Shown piece after piece: positions 1-7,139 of a DNA stretch of 32,399 bases (the first letter of the stretch is position 1; the number at the start of each line of letters is the position of its first letter). A model generated the notes under the pieces. The model worked only from the letters and a program-made list of their open reading frames with translations. It was not told where the DNA came from and searched no databases. Origin of the DNA: Limnohabitans sp. (GTDB lineage: Bacteria; Pseudomonadota; Gammaproteobacteria; Burkholderiales; Burkholderiaceae_C); contig NZ_JAFEIF010000030.1 of assembly GCF_017848645.1 (NCBI RefSeq), positions 1-32,399 of the forward strand, given 5' to 3'. A program made the translations under genes and the position numbers.

Positions 1-692
1 GCCCTGCACCGGGCAGTCGTTTCGAAGCCACAGGCCATGCACAAGGCTTTGCCCTGGAAGGTTTGGGTCTGTTGTGGGCGGGTTCAGCAGACGACACGCT
101 GACCGCCCTGACGCACGCCCAAGGCAGTGCCGGGCCGGGCGGGGCCGCCTGGTTGATCAACGCGGGGGGCAATGACCGGTATGAGCTGGCCAACACGCGC
201 GTGGTGCAGGCGTCGTCGCAATTGCCCGAGCGCAATGCCTCCATGGGGCAAGGTGCGGGCCGGGGCTGGCGTGGCCGCAGTGGCGATCCGGATGTGCCCG
301 GCGGTATGGGCCTGCTGGTGGACTTGGCAGGCGATGACCATTACACGGCGCAGGTGTTTGCGCAGGGGGTGGGCTTTCAGCAGGGCTTGGGTGTGCTGAT
401 CGATGCCGGTGGCCGCAACCGGCACGAGGCCGCTTGGTACGCCCTGGGCGCTGCCGCTCACCAGGCGGCGGGGGTGTTTTGGGCCAGCGGGCAGGGCGAT
501 GATGAGTACAGCCTGAGCCACGCCAGTGGCTTGGGGGCCGCTACCGACCGGTCGCTGGGGTGGTTTGAGGATGCCTCGGCTTGTGACATCGCAACGGGTG
601 CGGATTTCAGCCGGGGCGCGACGGCAGGGCAAAGCCACGCCCGGTTTGTGGTTCGCGGCCCTGAGGCGTGTGATCAGTTACGCAGGCCGTAG
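1..692 (+). CDS. Partial GDD-Y repeat protein (C-terminal part)
   Basis: The reading frame is open from the first bases of the window (first complete codon at 3) to TAG at 690-692, so the start lies upstream. About 229 residues are visible. They consist of loose repeats of roughly 30-40 residues built on a pattern such as G-x-G-L-L-x-D-x-x-G-D-D-x-Y followed by a QG-rich stretch. Examples are AGGNDRYE, LAGDDHYTAQ and GQGDDEYSL. The Gly/Asp-rich repeats suggest an extracellular beta-rich or metal-binding fold, which is inference. No catalytic motif is visible. The 3' end overlaps the convergent lipoprotein gene by 19 bp. The family is not named here; similar repeats occur in uncharacterised exported bacterial proteins. 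Confidence 0.75.
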   Translation, partial: PAPGSRFEATGHAQGFALEGLGLLWAGSADDTLTALTHAQGSAGPGGAAWLINAGGNDRYELANTRVVQASSQLPERNASMGQGAGRGWRGRSGDPDVPGGMGLLVDLAGDDHYTAQVFAQGVGFQQGLGVLIDAGGRNRHEAAWYALGAAAHQAAGVFWASGQGDDEYSLSHASGLGAATDRSLGWFEDASACDIATGADFSRGATAGQSHARFVVRGPEACDQLRRP

Positions 693-1441
693 AAAAAGGC
701 CCCATCTGTGCGGGCACCGTTGAGTCCCAATACAAACATGCGCTGGTTGTTGGGGTCCAGGTAGGCCACGCCCGAGAGGGTGTTGCCACGGCGGCCGCAG
801 TTGTTGCCTGTGATGGTCAGGTTCAGGGCAAACACGTTTTGGCCATTGGGGTGTGGGCTGATGCTGCCGCTGGCGCTGCAAACGGGTTGTGGCAGTTCGA
901 TGGTCCCGTTGGCGGAGATGGTCAGTGTGCTGTTGTTGGGTGGGCTGAAGCTGCTGCTGCCGCGGCCCGAATAGGTGCCTGCGAGAGAGGCCACACTGAT
1001 GGGGTTTTGCAGGTTGGTGGCGAAACTCAGGTCAAGGCGTTGCGCGCCACGGTTGATCAGCATGGATTTTTCTGCAGTTGCGTTGCCCGTGAGGTTGGCG
1101 TTGCTCATGGTGGTGCTGCTGAAGACAAAGTCATTCAAGAAGCCGCTGACTTTGCCGCCATCACTTTTCATGTCCCCGTAAAGTGCGCCAATGATGCTTG
1201 TTCCTGTCTCATAAAGCCCAAAGGTCTCACCTGTGTTGAGCACGACCACGCGGGTGTTGTAGTTGGTGGCGTATGGGCCTTGCCATGTGCCCACTGTGGG
1301 TCCGGGGTTGCCGCTGCCCCCAGCTGGGTTTGTGGTGCCGGTGGTCGATGCGGTGCTTGATCCGCCACCCCCACCGCAAGCGGTCAACGAAAAAACCAGC
1401 AAAGCAGACAAGCTGGCAGCTATAAAAGTACGGAGTTTCAT
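674..1441 (-). CDS. Small Gly-tethered lipoprotein, unknown function
   Basis: This 255-residue protein begins with a classic lipoprotein signal: MKLR, a hydrophobic core, then the lipobox LTAC with Cys at residue 22, followed directly by a Gly run and a Ser/Thr/Gly linker (residues 23-50). It should be lipidated and anchored in the outer membrane or periplasmic leaflet. The rest looks like a beta-rich domain of two similar halves; the second half has the paired cysteines in PVCSASGS and GNNCGRRG. No enzyme motif is visible. The ATG start is supported by AAGGA about seven bases upstream. The promoter should lie in the AT-rich stretch around 1500-1550. The stop codon lies inside the end of the convergent gene upstream in the window. 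Function is unknown. Confidence 0.8.
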   Translation of the reverse strand: MKLRTFIAASLSALLVFSLTACGGGGGSSTASTTGTTNPAGGSGNPGPTVGTWQGPYATNYNTRVVVLNTGETFGLYETGTSIIGALYGDMKSDGGKVSGFLNDFVFSSTTMSNANLTGNATAEKSMLINRGAQRLDLSFATNLQNPISVASLAGTYSGRGSSSFSPPNNSTLTISANGTIELPQPVCSASGSISPHPNGQNVFALNLTITGNNCGRRGNTLSGVAYLDPNNQRMFVLGLNGARTDGAFFYGLRN

Positions 1442-1496
1442 GTGAATCCTTGGTTATTTGTAGTGTGTTGAGAAGATGGTTGGCCCGTTGGATGTT

Positions 1497-1550
1497 TAAG
1501 TGATACTGTTGTTGATATTATATTTATTGATATTATCGTAATAATCAACA
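1497..1550. promoter_or_regulatory. AT-rich divergent control region with direct and inverted repeats
   Basis: This is the most AT-rich stretch of the window, between divergent lipoprotein genes. TTGATATTAT occurs twice, at 1512-1521 and 1527-1536 (15-bp period). The second copy forms an imperfect palindrome with TAATAATCAA at 1539-1548. It probably contains promoters for both genes and may be a protein-binding site. Exact hexamers cannot be assigned from sequence alone. Confidence 0.45.
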
Positions 1551-1675
1551 GATTGTCGACGGATGACCTCGAAAGTTCTGGGCTGAGCGCACACTGTTGA
1601 GTGCTTTTCTTGAAGTTTCCGAGTGCAGCGTGTCGCTGTGTAAAAGGTCTTGAAAACTTTTATGAAAGTCTTGAT

Positions 1676-2833
1676 GTGAACCTGTTGTTTGCGACTTCTG
1701 TAGCCCTGTTGCTTGCCGCCTGTGGGGGCGGTGGCAATGTCGGCTCGGTGGCTGTCCTGGCTCAAGATGGGTCTGTGGTGTCAGCGCCCGCTGGTGCCGC
1801 CACGCCCAAGCCGGTGTTGCCCACCTCGTACCAAAACTTCAAAGCCGTGGGCTTGACGCCTCAGGATTTGCCAGCAGGTCGAACAGGGGTGGGGGTGGTG
1901 CGTGCGTATGCTGATTTTTCTGGGCAAGGGCGGCTGGATCTGTTCACCGCTTCTTTGACCTATGACCCCCGCCGACCTGTGCAAAATGCCACGCCCAGCC
2001 GACTGGAGTTTTGGCGCAAGCAAGCCGATGGGAGTTTCGAGCGCGATGAGGTGATGTTGTCATCGGCTCTGGGCTGTATTCACCCCCGCCGAGCCATTGT
2101 GGCTGACTTCAATGCCGACCAGCGACCGGATGTGTTTTTGGCCTGCCATGGGTACGACGCAGACCCTTATCCTGGAGAGCGCAATTGGGTGGTGCTGAGT
2201 CAAGCCAATGGACGCTACCTGGTCAAGCCTGCGGGTGCGGATGTGGGGTTTTTCCATTCGGCCTCGGCGGCTGATTTGAACGGCGATGGCCTGCCCGATG
2301 TGGTGGTGACAAACAGCTCGGATGCGGCGGTGGTCTATGCCTTGATCAACAAGGGTAACGGTGTTTTTGAAAGAGAATCTCGCGCCCGTTTTCCGGCGAG
2401 TTTGAGAGAAAAAGGGCTCTATACCGTGGAGCTGCTGGACGTCAATGAAGACGGTCGTTTGGATGTGGCGGTGGGGGGGCATGAGTGGGGCGGCACCACC
2501 ACCACGCTGCTCATCAACCCCGGAGACAACCAGTTCGCTCAAGTGGCACCGATCACATTGCCTGCGGTGGCTGGCGAGAGCGTGGTGCTGGATTTTGCAG
2601 TCACAGGCACGGGGGCATCACGCAGCTTGTGGGCTTTGCGCACATCGGGTGGCGATGGGACGTTCTATCAAAGCAGGACGATTCAGAAAATCACTTGGCC
2701 TGGATTGGTGTCCACGACGCCCTGGCTTCAGCGCAATGCGCCCTGGTTTGCTTGGCTGATTCCTGCCGTGGTCAATGGGCGCGCCGTGATGACCTCGGAG
2801 GATGCGTCGGTGGGGGTCAGCGTGCCTCAGTGA
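1676..2833 (+). CDS. FG-GAP/VCBS repeat lipoprotein
   Basis: From GTG 1676 the protein has 385 residues, starting with a hydrophobic segment and the lipobox LAAC (Cys16) followed by GGGGN. Four Asp-rich repeats of FG-GAP/VCBS type follow: DFSGQGRLD (80-88), DFNADQRPD (144-152), DLNGDGLPD (200-208) and DVNEDGRLD (255-263). These resemble the calcium-binding loops of integrin-like beta-propellers, so an extracytoplasmic binding or adhesion protein is likely. No ATG exists in this frame before the lipobox. A longer frame from GTG 1601 would bury the signal peptide. An overlapping frame starting at ATG 1662 encodes MKVLM and stops at 1677-1679. Inserting one base there would give MKVLMVNLLFA, a better signal peptide, so a frameshift or coupled start is possible. 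The 3' end overlaps the S41 peptidase gene by 7 bp. Confidence 0.75.
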   Translation: MNLLFATSVALLLAACGGGGNVGSVAVLAQDGSVVSAPAGAATPKPVLPTSYQNFKAVGLTPQDLPAGRTGVGVVRAYADFSGQGRLDLFTASLTYDPRRPVQNATPSRLEFWRKQADGSFERDEVMLSSALGCIHPRRAIVADFNADQRPDVFLACHGYDADPYPGERNWVVLSQANGRYLVKPAGADVGFFHSASAADLNGDGLPDVVVTNSSDAAVVYALINKGNGVFERESRARFPASLREKGLYTVELLDVNEDGRLDVAVGGHEWGGTTTTLLINPGDNQFAQVAPITLPAVAGESVVLDFAVTGTGASRSLWALRTSGGDGTFYQSRTIQKITWPGLVSTTPWLQRNAPWFAWLIPAVVNGRAVMTSEDASVGVSVPQ

Positions 2834-4266
2834 GCCGGCTGGAGGATGGCCATGCCCGGACGCTGGCGTTGTGGGGGTGTGTAACCTGAGCCCGATGGAC
2901 GGGTTGACATTTGGGTCGTGGCCGCCGAACGCGCTGCGACCAGATTGCTGGCTGGGCAAGAGCCCGTTTCCATGTGGGTCAGAGCGGCTTTGAGTTGTGC
3001 CTCTTGGGCGTCACCGCGTGCGTGGTCGAGATCGTCTGGCACGGTGCAGGTGGGCGTGAAGCCGTTGGCAAAGTCGCTTTCGCCGCGTGCGTTGACCCCC
3101 CGGAATTCGATGGGGTAGTAGGCTGTGCCGCAGTTGTCTTGCCGGGCCATGCCGTAAGGTTTGCCGCAAGTGGTGTCACCGATGATGTGGACGGTGACAC
3201 CCACGCCCCGCAGCCCGTTGATCAGGCTTTCGCTGGCCGAACAGGTGGTGCCGGTGGTGAGCACATAGACGCGTTGGAGGGGGAGTTGCGGCAGTGCTGT
3301 GCCAGCTTTAAAGAAGGCGTTGTTGTCGACGTACTGCAGCTGGGGCGACATGCGAAGCACGGCATCTTGGTAGCTGGTGGCGAGCTTTGCGTTGGGTTGG
3401 AGTCGGACAAACACGGGGCGCGTGGCCAAAGTGGGTGAGGGGGTCAACATGGAGGCCAGTGTGCCGGCAATGTAGAGGTAGCCGCCGCTGTTGTAACGCA
3501 TGTCCAGCACCAGGTCTGAAACACCCGCTTGGGCCATTTGCTGGAAGGCGCTGATGAGCTGGTCTTGGGCGTTGCCGTAATGGGCTTCAAAGGCGATGTA
3601 CCCGATTTGGCGTTTGTTGGCGGTGATCTGGAGCGCAGGGCCAACCGGGTCTTCGAAGATGGGGGCTGGGCGCAGGTCGGCACGCAGCAGCAGGCCGTTT
3701 CTCAAAAAACTGAAGTCGTAATAGAGGGGTTGTACGGATGCGCTGTACAGGTTGGTGTTGATGCGGCCGAACAGTGTGTCGCCTCTGCGAAGGCCAGCGT
3801 TTTGCGCTGGGGAGTTGGTTTCGACGCGGGCAATGCGCCAAAGCGGATCTGACTTGGTGCCAGTGTTGACCCAATGGATGCCGACATCGAAGGTTTCAGC
3901 GGTTTCCCGGGCGTCGGCTTCGTCGCTGGTGCTGCTGAAGCTGAATCGGTCGATTGAAGGGGGCGCGAGGATGGCGCTGAAGTAGTCAGCCGGTGTGTCG
4001 TAGGCGAAGGCATCGCGCCGCTGGATCTGGTCTGGCCAGAGATAAACCTCGTCGAGGTAAGAGCGGATGAATTTCTTTTCCTGGGTAGCGGTGCACTGGC
4101 CAGTCAGGCTGGAGGCGCTGGCAAAAGGCGCATCAAAATAACCCGGGCCTGAGGCAGCTTGCTCGCCACTGCTGGAGCCGCTGGAGCCGCCGCAGCCTTG
4201 CAGAACCAAGACGAAAAACGTGCAAGTGGCCAGAAGGCGTCTTGGCGAAAGTGGGCGATGGTCCAT
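2827..4266 (-). CDS. S41-family serine peptidase lipoprotein with PDZ-like domain
   Basis: This 479-residue protein has a lipoprotein signal (MDHRPLSPRR, hydrophobic core, LQGC with Cys25) and a Gly/Ser linker. An N-terminal helical region (about 58-115) precedes a PDZ-like segment with SPAQNAGLRRGD (152-163). The peptidase core follows: LVLDMRYNSGG (252-262), TTCSASES with probable nucleophile Ser343, and GDTTCGKPYG with probable general base Lys369. That Ser/Lys arrangement is the one known from carboxyl-terminal processing peptidases (Tsp/CtpA). It probably acts on periplasmic or surface proteins, but the substrate is unknown. Cys342 and Cys367 sit beside the catalytic residues, which is unusual. 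It is the last gene of a minus-strand run of four exported proteins. The start has no strong ribosome site. Confidence 0.88.
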   Translation of the reverse strand: MDHRPLSPRRLLATCTFFVLVLQGCGGSSGSSSGEQAASGPGYFDAPFASASSLTGQCTATQEKKFIRSYLDEVYLWPDQIQRRDAFAYDTPADYFSAILAPPSIDRFSFSSTSDEADARETAETFDVGIHWVNTGTKSDPLWRIARVETNSPAQNAGLRRGDTLFGRINTNLYSASVQPLYYDFSFLRNGLLLRADLRPAPIFEDPVGPALQITANKRQIGYIAFEAHYGNAQDQLISAFQQMAQAGVSDLVLDMRYNSGGYLYIAGTLASMLTPSPTLATRPVFVRLQPNAKLATSYQDAVLRMSPQLQYVDNNAFFKAGTALPQLPLQRVYVLTTGTTCSASESLINGLRGVGVTVHIIGDTTCGKPYGMARQDNCGTAYYPIEFRGVNARGESDFANGFTPTCTVPDDLDHARGDAQEAQLKAALTHMETGSCPASNLVAARSAATTQMSTRPSGSGYTPPQRQRPGMAILQPAH

Positions 4267-4329
4267 GAAGGCAAATGTGGCACAGCTTGTGCCTGGTTTG
4301 GAATAAATTTTTTTGAGCTGCCATGAGCT

Positions 4330-4343
4330 TGCACTGAAGTGCA
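4330..4343. repeat. Short palindrome TGCACT-GA-AGTGCA
   Basis: Perfect 6-bp inverted repeat with a 2-base centre, in the 85-bp gap between two minus-strand genes. It could be an operator or mRNA hairpin upstream of the S41 peptidase gene. No T-run follows it on the minus strand, so it is not an intrinsic terminator for the gene above it. Confidence 0.35.
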
Positions 4344-4351
4344 GGGGCAGC

Positions 4352-5278
4352 TTAGCGGCCTAAGGAGCCCAATGCCTCTGTTGCTCTGAGGAGCGTGTTG
4401 CTGGTGTTGGGTGAGTCATGGAGTGTGGCGCGTACGTTCGTTGATGTGCGTCGGGCTGTTACGGGTGTTGTCCCCCCGTACATGCTGAAGTCGCGGATCC
4501 AGAAGTTGGTCTTGTAGCCTTTTAACTCGTTGGGTTTGTCAGCAACAGGCTCCATGAAATAAGCGACACCCGTCACGCTGCCAAATTTGAGAAACATATA
4601 TTCTTGCAGTTCGGCACTGTAGCTTGCGGCATAACTGTCAAAGCTATTGCTTTCAGTGGCGGGGATGGTGCAAGGTGCAGGGGACTTGGGGTCGTCCATG
4701 CGCAGCATGTTGTCGCGGTGCAGAGAAAAGCGTGTGCCGTCAATATCCCAAATGCCATGGAGAGAGGACGTTGAGTCGCAGGCATGGTTGGCAGCTGCGT
4801 AAGGCCCAGCGTCTGTGATGACAAAGGACTGTTTGGAAGTAACCCATTCGAGGATCGCTTTTTCTCCAGTTTGGGGAAAGTCCGAGACCAGGATTTTTTT
4901 GCTCTTGCCTTGGGCGTACACCTCGCCTGAAGATCGGGTGGATTTGAAACTGCGGGTTTCGATAAGTTGCCCGTCGGCATACATGCTCAAGCTGTGTGTG
5001 CCAGGTGCCAGCAGGTTGAAGTTGAAAAGCAGTGAAAAACCTGTGTCGGTGCGTCCGCACAGCTGCTGGGTATCGCCGCGATCTGTCCCCGCCCCGGCTT
5101 TGCCTATGCTGTTGCCATTGATTCGAAAGCTGATGTCACGTGAGGAGCAGTGGAATCCGGAGATGACGCCAATACCGGATTCTGTGCCCAAATTGGGTGG
5201 GTTTTCAATAAAGCCTTGAGCCCATGCTGCAGGTGTTAAGAATGCAATGAAAAGCGCTTTGGCAAGGGAGTTTCGAAT
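4352..5278 (-). CDS. Secreted Cys-containing beta-domain protein with non-standard (ATT) start
   Basis: Read from ATT 5278, the protein has 308 residues and a near-ideal Sec signal peptide: MRNSLAKALFIAFLTPAAWA, cleaved before QG. Residues 25-120 match a domain I recall from uncharacterised proteobacterial secreted proteins: ENPP, SGIGVISGFHC, a D-I-x-F-x-I-N-G strand, GTDRGDTQQLCG and a GFSLLFNFNLL segment. The two Cys may pair. The remaining 190 residues are not recognised. Between the upstream in-frame stop (5303-5305) and 5191 there is no ATG, GTG, TTG or CTG. The first ordinary start, TTG 5191, would remove both the signal and ENPP. A strong ribosome site with ATG at 5333 exists, but in another frame. 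Possible explanations are a point-mutated start, a frameshift, coupled reinitiation or a real AUU start. It sits downstream of the PKD lipoprotein gene. Confidence 0.6.
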   Translation of the reverse strand: MRNSLAKALFIAFLTPAAWAQGFIENPPNLGTESGIGVISGFHCSSRDISFRINGNSIGKAGAGTDRGDTQQLCGRTDTGFSLLFNFNLLAPGTHSLSMYADGQLIETRSFKSTRSSGEVYAQGKSKKILVSDFPQTGEKAILEWVTSKQSFVITDAGPYAAANHACDSTSSLHGIWDIDGTRFSLHRDNMLRMDDPKSPAPCTIPATESNSFDSYAASYSAELQEYMFLKFGSVTGVAYFMEPVADKPNELKGYKTNFWIRDFSMYGGTTPVTARRTSTNVRATLHDSPNTSNTLLRATEALGSLGR

Positions 5279-5333
5279 GGGCCGGTCTGGAAAAAATGAA
5301 TACTAAGTACATAAATATTAGCATGAGATTCAT
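5205..5333 (-). CDS. Possible 42-residue leader ORF overlapping the secreted-protein start
   Basis: ATG 5333 is preceded by AAAAGGAGGT, a near-perfect Shine-Dalgarno, about eight bases upstream. The frame encodes 42 residues with a very hydrophobic N-terminus (MNLMLIFMYLVFIFSRPAHS) and stops at 5205, inside the next gene in a different frame. Either it is a real small membrane peptide or leader whose translation feeds the downstream gene, or it is the true N-terminus cut off from its body by a +1 frame error. A T6 run at 5291-5296 (minus-strand sense) is one place where such an error could occur. No homologue is recalled. Confidence 0.35.
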   Translation of the reverse strand: MNLMLIFMYLVFIFSRPAHSKLPCQSAFHCILNTCSMGSRLY

Positions 5334-5395
5334 TTTTCCAGACCTCCTTTTGGGGGCGTGGTGCGTTATCAGGGGTTGGATTGACGATTGGCTCT

Positions 5396-6697
5396 TCAGG
5401 GTACTGCCGCGACCACCTTGAGCAACAAAGTCACCAATTTGCTGTCGGCTGCGGCGTTGCTCACGACCAGGGTGATGACATAGTCGCCAATCTCGGTGGG
5501 GGTGAAACTGGCTTTGGCGGCGGCCTCGGAGGCGATGGCGGCAGTGTTGGCCGACGGTGCGGTGGTCAGTCGCCATTTGTACGTCAATGCAGCTTTGGCA
5601 GGGTCTGTGGACTTGCTGGCATCCAGGGTCAGCACAGTACCCAAGGGGATGTTTCCTGTGATAGGTGTGGTGCCGTCGGTCAACTGGGCAATGGCCACAG
5701 GTGCATCCATGGCGGTGATGGTGATGAAAGCGTAGTCGCTGTTGGCGGTGCCGTCGTTGACGACCAAGCTGGCCACGTAGTTACCTGCCGTCGATACCTG
5801 CAGCGTGGGTTTGGCGATGGAGGTGCTGGACAGCGTCTCGCTGGATCCTGTGGGCTGGCTGATCAGGACCCATGTGTAGGTCAAGGGGTCGCGATCGGGA
5901 TCGGAGCTGGCGCCTCCGTCGAGGGTGATGGTTTTGCCCGCAGCCACTGGCGCTACGGCGCCAATGCGCGCCGTGGGGGTAGAGTTCACAGCCGATGCGG
6001 TGACGGTAACCGTGGCGAAATTGCTGATCTGCGAGCCGTCGGACACGATGAGGCTGGCCACATAACTGCCAGCTTTGTCTGCTTTGAAGGTGGGGCGTAC
6101 GGCGCTGGTGGAGGACAGGGCCGCAGTGCTGCCGCTGGGAATCGATTCTAATTTCCAAGTGTAGACGAGTGGGTCGCGGTTGGCGTCTGAGCTAAAGCTG
6201 CCATCGAGCTCGACATTGTCTTCGCTGCTGACACGAACGCTCTGGTTCCGGCCTGCGTTGGCAACGGGGGCAGCATTTTGCTCGGCCGTCGTGATGGTGA
6301 TAAATGCCAGGGCGCTGCTTTTGCCGCCGTCGTTGACGACCAATTGGGCCACGTAAACGCCAGCTTTGTCGGCGACAAAAGTGGGCAAGGACGCCGTATT
6401 GGAAGAAAGCGCCGCTGTACTGCCTGTCGGTTTGTTGCGCAATGTCCAAAGGTAGGTGAGGGGTTTGCCGTCGGGGTCACGGCTGTTGCTGCCGTCGAGC
6501 GTGACGGTGGAGCCCACCAGCACGCTTTGATCGGCACCGGCCACGGCCAAAGGAGCGGCGTCTGGACTGCTTTTGTCACACAAACCGGATCCGCCAATGG
6601 CACCGCCAAAGCCGGCGGAACAACCGCCCCCTCCGCCCCCACAGGCGGACAGCAAGGAGATGGAGAACGTCAGGAAAATGAGTCTGAGTTTGGGCAT
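5396..6697 (-). CDS. Lipoprotein with four tandem PKD domains
   Basis: This 433-residue protein starts at ATG 6697 (MPKLRLIF). It has a lipobox LSAC (Cys19), six glycines and a Gly-rich linker. Four immunoglobulin-like PKD repeats follow at about 48-138, 143-234, 240-328 and 332-431. Each has a V-x-L-D-G/A-S-x-S-x-D strand, the motif P-L-T-Y-x-W, and an A-G-x-Y-V-x-x-L-x-V-x-D/N hairpin. PKD domains are known as spacer or binding modules of surface proteins and secreted enzymes; no catalytic domain is attached here. It may be an adhesin stalk or binding lipoprotein. The frame extends further upstream, but the lipoprotein signal fixes this start. It lies 13 bp after the stop of the upstream small lipoprotein gene and is probably cotranscribed with it. 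Confidence 0.88.
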   Translation of the reverse strand: MPKLRLIFLTFSISLLSACGGGGGGCSAGFGGAIGGSGLCDKSSPDAAPLAVAGADQSVLVGSTVTLDGSNSRDPDGKPLTYLWTLRNKPTGSTAALSSNTASLPTFVADKAGVYVAQLVVNDGGKSSALAFITITTAEQNAAPVANAGRNQSVRVSSEDNVELDGSFSSDANRDPLVYTWKLESIPSGSTAALSSTSAVRPTFKADKAGSYVASLIVSDGSQISNFATVTVTASAVNSTPTARIGAVAPVAAGKTITLDGGASSDPDRDPLTYTWVLISQPTGSSETLSSTSIAKPTLQVSTAGNYVASLVVNDGTANSDYAFITITAMDAPVAIAQLTDGTTPITGNIPLGTVLTLDASKSTDPAKAALTYKWRLTTAPSANTAAIASEAAAKASFTPTEIGDYVITLVVSNAAADSKLVTLLLKVVAAVP

Positions 6698-6710
6698 AGC
6701 AGTCGCCGTT

Positions 6711-7106
6711 TCAACGGCAAGAAGGGTAATGAATGTTGACGACCGAGTTGTAGGCAAAACCTGCACCCGTGACCATATCGACGCCTGCACCGATCAGGCC
6801 ACCAAATACAAGATTGCCTGCGACCATGGGGTTGGGCGTTGAAGGGACATGGGCCACACCTTCCGCAAAATAAGGACTTTTGCAGCTGATGGTCAAACTG
6901 TAGCGGTCTTTTTGCACCACGATGTTGGCGGGGCTGAAAAAGGGCCAGCTGCCTTTGGAATTGGACGCCACACAGGAGGCGGGAATGGTTTGTTGCCCAC
7001 AGTACGTGGTGACCCGCATGTCTTGGCTGTCTCCGGTGAGCACGCTGGCGCAGCCGCTGAGCAAGGAAGCGGTCAATAACAACAGTGCGGTTTTAAAGGG
7101 GGACAT
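6711..7106 (-). CDS. Small outer-membrane-type lipoprotein
   Basis: From ATG 7106 the product has 131 residues: MSPFKTALLLLTASLLSGC (lipobox Cys19), then ASVLTGDSQDMRV. The body resembles a widespread group of small uncharacterised lipoproteins. It has a T-x-Y-C...A-S-C pair, S-K-G-S-W, a beta strand with D-R-Y-S-L-T-I-S-C-K, and a C-terminal Gly-rich hydrophobic hairpin (GNLVFGGLIGAGVDMVTG) ending in a short tail. Several Cys suggest disulfides in the periplasm. An upstream ATG at 7139 would add 11 residues ahead of the signal. The 7106 start has AGGAT at usable spacing and puts the basic residue near the N-terminus. It heads a minus-strand unit with the PKD lipoprotein. Function is unknown. 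Confidence 0.8.
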   Translation of the reverse strand: MSPFKTALLLLTASLLSGCASVLTGDSQDMRVTTYCGQQTIPASCVASNSKGSWPFFSPANIVVQKDRYSLTISCKSPYFAEGVAHVPSTPNPMVAGNLVFGGLIGAGVDMVTGAGFAYNSVVNIHYPSCR

Positions 7107-7139
7107 AGGCCATCCTGCGGATCTTTGTGAAGCGGTCAT

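Noticed and set aside
2485..2889. Frame starting with MGRHHHH, resembling a His tag
   Set aside because: It is an alternate frame over the FG-GAP gene; the His run comes from GGCACCACCACCACG coding GTTTT in the true frame.
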